A DNA stretch of 11,468 nucleotides from Cephalothrix simula (Eukaryota; Nemertea; Palaeonemertea; Archinemertea; Cephalotrichidae): positions 1-11,468 of the forward strand of contig JAXIUW010201065.1 of NCBI GenBank assembly GCA_035591015.1, given 5' to 3'. Positions 1 to 6,356 of this stretch are shown in pieces. A program made the translations under genes and the position numbers. The first letter of the stretch is position 1. The number at the start of each line of letters is the position of its first letter. Below the pieces are notes generated by a model. The model saw only the letters and a program-made list of their open reading frames with translations. It was not told where the DNA came from and made no database searches.

Positions 1-10
1 GATATATCAT

Positions 11-526
11 ATCACATGGTGCAACAGAAGTAATTTTATCTTCTCAAAAACCAAAATTGGAAGCAAAAAGTAATAATCCAACCATTTTTCATGTTTTTGT
101 CCTTCTGCCATGACCCAATTACAAGTGTAGTAATTTTATAATGTATGTCATACCGAAAGAAGCAGAATTTCTGGTAGAAAAAGTTATTAAAGCATTAATT
201 GGGGGTTAGCTTACCAAATTTTTCACAATTTTTAGTCAAATTTACAACAAAAATCAAACTTTTTAAAACGAAATATTCAATTTTTGCCTCCTTTTCCGCC
301 ATGATTATAAATAATCTCAAACCCCCTACTTGTTAAAAAGGTATTTGAATGTGCCAAAACTACTGTATTTGCAACTAGAAAGTCTATTTAGAATTATAAA
401 CCGCTTTCCAAACCTATTTTATACTTAAAAACCCTGAAAATATTTTTTAAATATTTGAGATTACTTTCCCTTTTTAGCGGACGATCTAAAACGCAAAACT
501 GAATTACTTCCGTTGTGCCATATGAC
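11..526. mobile_element. MITE-like element bounded by 26-bp inverted repeats
   Basis: The first 26 bases (11-36) and the last 26 bases (501-526) are inverted copies of each other, matching at 20 of 26 positions. The shared core includes GAAGTAATT on the left strand. All six mismatches are transitions. The interior of about 460 bp is AT-rich and has no open frame of note, so any mobility would have depended on a transposase supplied elsewhere, as in non-autonomous DNA transposons. No clear target-site duplication is visible, and because the window starts only ten bases upstream, the left flank cannot be examined fully. It could instead be a fragment of a larger inverted-repeat element. The inverted repeat itself is seen directly; the MITE label is inference. 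Confidence 0.5.
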
Positions 527-709
527 TACAGCTGTCCAATCACAATTTTTTTAGATAAAAATTATATATTGGCTGAAAGAGGAGTTTCTGCTGGTTATTT
601 TGGTACATTCACATTTTACTTTTGGTTTAATTCGAAGCGAGAAAACGAAAATTGAAAATCGCGGACACCGGTGTCCGCTTTTAAACAGGGCTGAGTTCAA
701 AGGGTTAAC
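527..709. other. Unassigned AT-rich spacer
   Basis: This stretch lies between the inverted-repeat element and the direct-repeat block. It has no open frame or recognisable motif except the GC-rich palindrome at 661-678, listed separately. Confidence 0.5.
661..678. repeat. Perfect 18-bp GC-rich palindrome
   Basis: GCGGACACCGGTGTCCGC reads identically on both strands and stands out in very AT-rich surroundings (runs of A and T on both sides). It could be a dimeric protein-binding site, a cruciform, or the junction of two element ends placed head to head. It lies about 50 bp before the three-copy direct-repeat block. The palindrome is certain; its role is unknown. Confidence 0.85.
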
Positions 710-1110
710 GTTCTTTTTTAAGAGTTAGAATGAATACCTGTTTTGCCTACCTACGACCAACTTGAAAATTCACCATAATACTAAAATACTAGCGGCTAAA
801 ATATGAGTCACACCAGCTGGTCACACAAAGAAAATAGTCATTTTACTTGGTCTTTTTTTTCATAAGCTTTCGAATGAATATATGTTTTACCTATCTACGA
901 CAACTTTGAAAATTCACCATAATACTAAAATGGCCAATTTGACCTCTAGTGACCTTTAGCGACAAAAATATTAACTTTAGCGGAAAACGGTTTTCCAATA
1001 GTTGATTTGCCTTTTCATAAGCCATCGTTAAAAAAAACCAGTTGTCTCTACGACGACTTTGATTTTTTTACCTTTGACCAGTTGACCGCAATTTCGAAGG
1101 TAAAGGACAC
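710..1110. repeat. Three diverged direct copies of a ~145-bp unit
   Basis: A 60-bp block at 728-787 recurs at 872-931, an offset of 144 bp, with about 53 of 60 bases identical. The second half of the block, from TTGAAAATTCACC to CTAAAAT, is identical. A third, much weaker copy begins near 1010: it keeps CATAAGC (also at 861-867), CTACGAC and ACTTTGA in the same order but has otherwise drifted. Each copy opens with a T-rich run. Short motifs such as TAGCGG and TGACCT recur between the blocks. The open frame over 1007-1207 has no ATG start and coincides with the third copy, so it is not taken as coding. The unit is not recognised as a named family. Confidence 0.7.
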
Positions 1111-1419
1111 CGAATTTCTAAAAATAAAATCGACCTATAACGTTGTAGCCCACATGATCCAAAGAAGCTTCCATATAAATTTCATTAAAATCCAACTATT
1201 ACCTTAGGAGGAGATACATTTGGCGCTAAGTATCTAAAAAGGTCCAAAAAACCCAGTTTTTCGCCCCTAGCGGGGCCCCAAATGGCGATGGAAAAATGGC
1301 CAAAACGATTCTAGATAATACCCTCATACAAAATTTAAACAAAATCGAAGCATTCTGTGATACACTTATGCCGGTGACACACAAACACCCAGACCGACAT
1401 TGGGCAATAGTAACATGTA
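1111..1419. other. Unassigned sequence after the direct-repeat block
   Basis: No gene is supported here. The only structure seen is a short GC-rich hairpin at 1263-1276: GCCCC, loop TAGC, GGGGC. It overlaps the palindrome GGGGCCCC at 1272-1279. This part may belong to the same older repeat as 710-1110, because TAGCGG motifs continue into it, but no boundary is visible. The minus-strand open frame at 1226-1426 resembles no known protein. Confidence 0.4.
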
Positions 1420-1449
1420 AGCTCACTTTTGCTTCGCACCAAGTGAGCT
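1420..1449. repeat. Hairpin with 9-bp perfect stem
   Basis: AGCTCACTT (1420-1428) pairs perfectly with AAGTGAGCT (1441-1449) across a 12-base loop. It lies where the TAGCGG-containing repeat region gives way to plain AT-rich DNA, so it may mark the end of an element. It is not a histone mRNA 3' stem-loop, because the conserved loop and stem sequence do not match, and no T-run follows it. Confidence 0.7.
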
Positions 1450-1896
1450 AAAAATCTTAATTTAAAAGAATTTAAGCCGTACGTGCCCTATATTAAGTTA
1501 CTAAATCCTTTTTAATAGGATTGACATAATTAATCCTGTTCGGGCGCGTGCTTAAAAAGATCAGGAGGTGTTTCCACAAATCATTAAAACCTCAAATACT
1601 TAATCTGTAACCAAGGCAACTGACTTTATTTTCTCCTTATTTTCAGGCTTCTATTGAACCAAATCTTTAATTTTTGCTTTTCCCCAACCTCAAAATCATC
1701 AATTACTTTTTAAAATAGTTGTCCAGCTATCTATCTCAATTCTGATAGTATACATGCAAATTCAACTATTGACAATATCATCTAAACCAGTACATTTTGC
1801 TTTGCTCATGACTAGAGTTCAGTGTCCGGCTGAACAATGAACATTGTACTTGGAAAAGTAGAAATAGAACTAGAAAAAAAAATACAGTACGGTAAA
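1450..1896. other. Unassigned AT-rich spacer before the first tandem array
   Basis: There is no supported gene. A hairpin with a 6-bp stem occurs at 1817-1835 (GTTCAG, 7-base loop, CTGAAC). A pyrimidine tract ending in TTTCAG at 1641-1646 resembles a 3' splice site, but no open frame downstream supports an exon. The last part, from about 1860, grades into the tandem array. Confidence 0.45.
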
Positions 1897-2851
1897 TAAC
1901 GTATAAGGCAACTGAAACGGTTGAAATCGGCCTCGATATAAGCCAGACTGAGCCAGATGAAGTTGGACGCAGACTCGATTCGCATTTTTTGGTTTCTTCA
2001 CTGACCACTGATAAGGCAAGTTGAAAGAACGGTTGAAATCGGGGTGGGGGTTCCTCTCAAGGAAAAAGATAAGCAAGATCAAGCATAATTTTCATTTCAT
2101 CGCTGACCATTTATATTTTTCTATTACCACTAAGGACTAAGGAAACGGTTTAAATCGGTGAAAAAGGCCTAAGGATAAACAAGCTGAAGTTGAATGCAGC
2201 TCAACACAATCAGCACCATTTTTATTTCTTCATTGATTGCCACTGAAATAAAGGTTGAAATCGGTGGAAAAAAATCAAGTTGGATGCATAGGCTGCAACT
2301 CATTTAGCATCATTTTCATTTCTTCGCTGACCACTGAAATAACGGTTGTAATCTTGAAGACAAAGATAAGGAAGATGTAGTTGGACGCAGCTGAAATTCA
2401 GGAAATTCTACTGAAAGAATGTTTGAAAATCGGAAGAAAGGCCTCTCGATGACAAACATAAGCAAGCTGAAGTTTGACGCAGCTCAATTCAATCGGAACC
2501 ATTTTCATTTCTTCACTGATCACTGATAAGACGATTTCCACTGAACGAACGGTTGAAATCAGGGAAAAAGGCCACTCCATATTCGTATATAATTGATGAC
2601 AAAGATAAGCAAGATGAAGTTGGACGCAGCTGAAACTAAACAAGAATCATTTTCATTTCTTTGCTGACCATTGATAAGGCAATTGCCACCGAAAGAACAG
2701 TTAAAATCTGGGTAAAAAGGCCTAGAAAGATGAAGATGTACTCATAAGCTGCAACTTAATCAGCATCATTTTGACTTCTACAATGATCACTGATAAGTAA
2801 ATTGTCACTGCAAGAACTATTAAAATCGGGGAAAAATGCCTCTCGATATGA

Positions 2852-3224
2852 AACTGAGGTACCTGGTAAAATAGTCTGGCTCAATAAAATGTATTACTAC
2901 GAGGTTATGTTACCATTTTCACAAGTAGGCAAGTAGACAAAGTCTGGCCAGTAAGGTAAATGTACTTGTACACATACACCACCCGCCGGCAGGTCGGCAG
3001 TGGTCGGCACCAAAAGAGTCTGCACCTCCACTGTAATGGATAGAACATTTTTTCGTTAAAAAGCCTATCTGAAACAACTTTTTTCTAACAAATGGTCGAA
3101 ATTAAGAAAGTACTAGTATGTCCAATTGCAATAATGTTTTAACAATAGTCTAAAGACTGCCAACTTTAAGGGTGCCGACCCGCCGAGACGTATTCTTAGA
3201 TCTATTTAACCAGATACCTCAGTT
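2852..3224. mobile_element. MITE-like element inserted in the tandem array
   Basis: The two ends are inverted copies. Positions 2852-2874 and the reverse complement of 3202-3224 agree at 21 of 23 bases, starting AACTGAGGTA. Inside, GGTCGGCACC (3002-3011) and GGTGCCGACC (3171-3180) form a second, perfect 10-bp inverted pair, so the element could fold on itself. Removing it rejoins a normal array unit: the left flank ends in CTCGAT and the right flank resumes near CAGATAAACAAGC, matching the usual CTCGATGAC then AAAGATAAGCAAG. No open frame codes for a transposase, so it is non-autonomous. The duplication at the target is short and ambiguous (TGA or GAT), so the superfamily is left open. The element is more GC-rich near 2975-3015 than its surroundings. 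Confidence 0.75.
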
Positions 3225-4128
3225 GATCCAGATAAACAAGCTAATGTTGGACGCAGCTGCAACTCAATCAGCAATATTTTCATTTTTCGCTCACCACTAA
3301 TAAGGCAATAACCACAAAAAGAACGGTTGAAATCGGGGCAAAAATATATAGAAAGATGAAATGGGACGCATAAGCTGTAACTTAATCAGCATCATCTTCT
3401 TCACTGACCACTGATAATTGCCCCTGAAAGAATAGCTGAAATAGCGGATAATTACTCTCAATGACCAAGATAAGCAAGCTGAAGTTGGACGCAACTGCAA
3501 CTCAATCAGCATCATCATTTTCATTTCTTCACTGGCCACTGATAAGGCTAAAAGAACGGTTGAAATCGGGAAAAAGGCCTCTTAATGACAAAGATAAGCA
3601 AGATAAAGTTAAGCGCAGTTCCAACTCAATCAGCATTATTTTTACTTCTTTGCTGACCACAAATAAGGAAATTTAGAACGCTAAATCAGGGGAAAAGGCC
3701 ACTCTATCACGGGGAAAAGAGCCTCTTGATTACAAAGATAAGCAAAATGAAGTTGGAGGCACCTGAAACTCAATTAGAATCATTTTTATTTCACATAATA
3801 CCGCAAGAACGATGAAGTATGACACATAAGCTGCAACTTAATCAGCATCATTTCTTCACCAACCACTGATTAGGCAATTTGCACTGAAAGAACGGTTGAA
3901 ATCGGGGACTCTCGATGACAAAGATATAAAGCATGATGAAGTTGGACCGAGCTGCAACTCAATTCATCTTCGCTGACAACTGATAAGGGAACTACCACCG
4001 AAAGAATGGTTGAAATCAGGGCAAAAATGCCAAGCAGGGTGAAGTTGGACGCAGCTACAACTTCCTTCATCAGCATCATTTTGACCTCTTCACTGACCAC
4101 TGATAAGGTTGAAAGAACGGTTGAAATC

Positions 4129-4139
4129 GGGGGGGGGGG
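4129..4139 (+). repeat. G11 homopolymer within an array unit
   Basis: The GGGG that usually follows GGTTGAAATC in the array is expanded here to eleven consecutive G. This looks like slippage in one unit. The run length may also be affected by sequencing error. Confidence 0.85.
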
Positions 4140-4266
4140 AGGTCTCTCGATAAGGAAGCCGAAGTTCGACGCAGCTCAAATAATCAGCAGCATTTTTATT
4201 TTTTCACTGATCATTGATAAGAGAATTGCCACTGAAAGAACGTTGAAAGTGTTGGACGCAGCTGAA

Positions 4267-4379
4267 CCGGGCGATTGGTGTGGTGGCTATAGGCTACTCC
4301 GCGGTTCGAGTAGAGCCTGCCTAAAAGCCAGTTAATCCTGCCTAGCCGCGGATGTCCAAGTTATCACTCTGTAGGATAA
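4267..4379. mobile_element. 113-bp insert in the array, possibly SINE-like
   Basis: This segment interrupts a unit between GGACGCAGCTGAA and TAAATCAGCATCATT, which are contiguous in other units. It is flanked by AGCTGAA (4260-4266) and AGCTAAA (4380-4386), a likely 7-bp target duplication with one change. It is clearly more GC-rich than the array. TCCGCGG (4298-4304) and CCGCGGA (4346-4352) form a 7-bp inverted pair. GGTTCGAGTAG (4303-4313) resembles a tRNA internal B box, and TGGTGTGGTGG (4276-4286) loosely resembles an A box. However, only about 16 bases separate them, well below tRNA spacing. That it is an insertion is well supported; the SINE label is weak. Confidence 0.5.
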
Positions 4380-4705
4380 AGCTAAATCAGCATCATTTTG
4401 AATTCTTCACTGCAATTTCCACTTAAAGAACGGTTTAAATCGGAGAAAAAGGCCTCTCTATGTCCAAGCCGGATGCAGTCAACTCAATAAACACCATTTT
4501 CGGTTTTTCACTGACCACTGAAAAGGCAATCACCGCCAAAAGAACGGTTGTAATCGGGGCAAAAATGCCAAGCAAGAGGAATTTGGACGCAGCTGCAAGT
4601 TAATCAGCATCACTTTGATTTATAGCTGATGACTGTTAAGGCTGAAAGAATGATTGAAGTCGGAGAAAAGGCCTCTCGATTAAATAGATAAGCAAGATGA
4701 AGTTG

Positions 4706-4811
4706 TTGGACACCAATGCTTTCGATTCGCACGTGCTCCGCTGACTCGGAACTGGCCTCGAGCACATCACCTGTCGACCATGCTCTACCAAATGAGCTCC
4801 CCGGAGTCCAA
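4706..4811 (-). other. tRNA-like segment, possibly tRNA-derived SINE head
   Basis: Read on the minus strand, the segment begins TTGGACTCC and ends GGTGTCCAA, which pair at 8 of 9 positions like an extended acceptor stem. Next comes a convincing D-arm: GCTC, loop ATTTGGTA, GAGC (4782-4797). It is set in AGCTCATTTGGTAGAGC, very close to the usual eukaryotic tRNA A-box region. TGGTC pairs with GGCCA as an anticodon-like stem, but around an 18-base loop. The B-box region (GTGCGAATCG) matches the consensus only partly and lies about 20 bases too far from the A box. It is therefore not a normal tRNA gene. It may be a decayed tRNA, one with an intron, or the head of a tRNA-derived SINE. It sits exactly where the first tandem array ends. 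Confidence 0.4.
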
Positions 4812-5205
4812 GAAATTATTAATGGATGGCCCTTAGGCTTCTAAAGAAGGAGTACATGTACTTCTAACAGTCTAAAGCACATATCCCACCAAAAATATGC
4901 AATGTCGATGTATTAGTTTACGGCCTTAGTCTAGGGTGAGACATTTCTTGAAAAAAGGCAATGAAATCCAAAATGAAATGAAAAAGGTTTTAATTGTGTT
5001 GCAGAATTGAAATTCTGGTGCGATTTTTGTTCTGGTATACTATACAATGTATACAACGGAACAACATTGGATATTGTCCAAGGAATGTTAATTTTTAGGA
5101 AAGTAACTTCGCAGAATCAACGAACCTCGAAAATGTTGAGGGAAGAATACACATCACCTTCGGGATTTTTGCAAAGAATAAGGCCATAGGAATAGGATAA
5201 ATTTC
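4812..5205. other. Unassigned spacer between the two tandem arrays
   Basis: No gene is supported. There is a 12-bp perfect palindrome AGTACATGTACT at 4851-4862. The open frame at 5007-5189 begins with TTG rather than ATG and resembles no known protein. The sequence around 5041-5056 (GTATAC, TATACAAT, GTATAC, approximately) is also near-palindromic. Confidence 0.45.
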
Positions 5206-5255
5206 GAACTCGAAAGGAACTTGACGAATTCGACAGTGGTGCCATGACCAACGTA

Positions 5256-5270
5256 TTATTTTATTTTATT
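5256..5270 (+). repeat. (TTATT)3 microsatellite in the first unit of array 2
   Basis: Three copies of TTATT replace the CCTCAGCT-like bases found at this point in other units. The result is a pyrimidine-rich stretch ending in TTTCAG that mimics a splice acceptor. Confidence 0.75.
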
Positions 5271-5760
5271 TCAGTTTCAGGATCCGGAGAAAGCAGAAAC
5301 GACGTGACATTCCTGAAACAAATCTTTGGCTAGAGCCAGGGTTTATTACAGCGGATGGGGGCCGTAACAAAAATATTAAGCTAGAACTCGTGAAGCATTC
5401 TAAATCGGCATCAGCAAATGTACGTACTTCAGATCTGCACGTGGCATTCATGAAAGATAAATTTGGCTAGAGCCGGGGTTTATTCCAGAGCATGCAGGCC
5501 ACTGCAACAGGGTAAAGCAAGAACTCACATTATAGGTGGCGATTTCGAGAGTGATGATCTCAGCTGGAAGTTGAAGGATCCGGAGAAAACGAAAATAGAG
5601 TGACATTCTAGAAAGGAATCTTTGCTTAGAAACAGAGTTTATTAGAGAGGATTATTAGCAAGGAATGTAACAAATAAAAAGTCACGTCATGACCTACGTT
5701 GTACGTACCTCAACTGTAGTTTTAGGATCGGGAGAAAACTGAAACGGCGTAACATTCCTG

Positions 5761-5876
5761 AAAAAGAAACTTTTTTTGTTATTTATATATTTATTATAAA
5801 TCAAAAAAACTATATATAATCTGGTTGCAATTTTCTAAATGAAAATACAGTTGACTAAATTATAAAAAGAAACTTT
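5761..5876. mobile_element. 90-bp insert with perfect 13-bp target-site duplication
   Basis: AAAAAGAAACTTT occurs at 5761-5773 and again, identical, at 5864-5876. Between the copies lie 90 bp (5774-5863) of very AT-rich sequence absent from every other unit. Outside the pair the array unit is continuous: ATTCCTG before, GGCT after, as in neighbouring units. A duplication of this length is typical of target-primed reverse transcription (LINE or SINE machinery) rather than of most cut-and-paste transposons. The insert has no tRNA-like boxes and no clear poly(A) tail, although it begins with T-rich sequence, as a 3'-truncated copy in minus orientation might. Insertion is strongly supported; the element class is not known. 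Confidence 0.8.
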
Positions 5877-6356
5877 GGCTCATTCCAGAGGATGGGGCCA
5901 CACGCAACAAGGGTAAAGCTAGAACTTGCATGGATCGTGACGAATTCGAAAGTGGTGACCTCACCTGCAAGTTTTAGGATCCGGAGAAAAAAGCAACGGT
6001 GTGACATTCCTCAAATGAATCTTTGGCTTGAGGCGAGGTTTATTACAGGGGATGGTGGCCACTGCAAATATAACTTGCAAAAAACGTGATGAATTGAAAA
6101 GTCGTGTCATGATTAACGTACCCAAGCTGCAGTTTGAAGATCTGAAGAAACCGAAGCGGACGAAGGAATCTTTTTTTCCAAAGTATGGAGCCACTGTAAC
6201 AGGGTAAAGCTATAACTGTCATGGAACGTGGCAAATTCGAAAGCGGCTGTAAATTTTAGGATCAGGATAAAACCGAAACGGCGTGACATTCCTGAACGGA
6301 ACCACACAAATTCGAAAGTAGCATTATGACCGACGTACCTTAGCTGTTTCCGGACC

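Larger units (their letters stand above)
1897..4705. repeat. Degenerate tandem array, ~20 units of ~115 bp
   Basis: A unit of about 115 bp repeats head to tail. Its landmarks, in order, are: GAACGGTTGAAATCGGGG; AAAAAGGCCTCTCGATGAC; AAAGATAAGCAAGATGAAG; TTGGACGCAGCTGCAACTC; AATCAGCATCATTTTCATTT; and CTTCACTGACCACTGATAAG followed by GCAATTGCCACTGAAAG. The GGTTGAAATCGG anchor or a decayed form starts near 1919, 2032, 2149, 2251, 2344, 2423, 2551, 2699, 2819, 3325, 3437, 3558, 3682, 3894, 4008, 4120, 4242, 4432, 4547 and 4652. Spacing varies from about 80 to 150 bp because units carry deletions. The jumps at 2819-3325 and 4242-4432 are explained by inserted elements. The longest open frame in the window (4006-4335, 109 codons) lies across two units plus an insert and is not a gene. 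Arrays of units this size occur inside bivalve pearl-type and some Helitron-like elements, but no named family can be assigned. Confidence 0.9.
5206..6356. repeat. Second tandem array, ~7-8 units of ~150 bp
   Basis: A unit unrelated to the first array repeats head to tail. Its landmarks, in order, are: TTTTAGGATCCGGAGAAAAC; GAAACGGCGTGACATTCCTG; AATCTTTGGCTAGAGCCAGG; GTTTATTACAGAGGATGG; GGCCACTGCAACAGGGTAAA; GCTAGAACTC; GTGACGAATTCGAAAGTGG; and CATGACCAACGTACCTCAGC. The GGATC anchor or its relic lies near 5280, 5431, 5576, 5725, 5977, 6138, 6259 and 6350. The 252-bp step at 5725-5977 falls to about 150 bp once the 90-bp insert and its 13-bp duplication are removed. The last units are shorter (about 120 and 90 bp), so the right edge is deleted or decayed. 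The first unit is partial, and a (TTATT)3 run replaces part of it. No unit carries a durable open frame. Confidence 0.88.

Noticed and set aside
1630-1646. Splice-acceptor-like tract ending in TTTCAG
   Set aside because: All frames downstream close within a short distance and no donor or coding signal supports an exon.
4006-4335. Longest open frame in the window (109 codons, ATG start, plus strand)
   Set aside because: It runs through two tandem units and into the 113-bp insert, its start is the array's core word, and the equivalent frames in other units are broken.
4851-4867. Palindrome followed by CTAA, recalling a Helitron 3' end
   Set aside because: CTAA is almost directly against the palindrome instead of about ten bases away, the next base is C rather than T, and no matching 5' TC end was identified.
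5007-5189. Open frame of 60 codons before array 2
   Set aside because: The start is TTG and no homology is recognised; it is consistent with chance.
5256-5276. Splice-acceptor-like pyrimidine tract ending in CAG
   Set aside because: It is produced by a TTATT microsatellite inside a tandem unit, and no exon follows.
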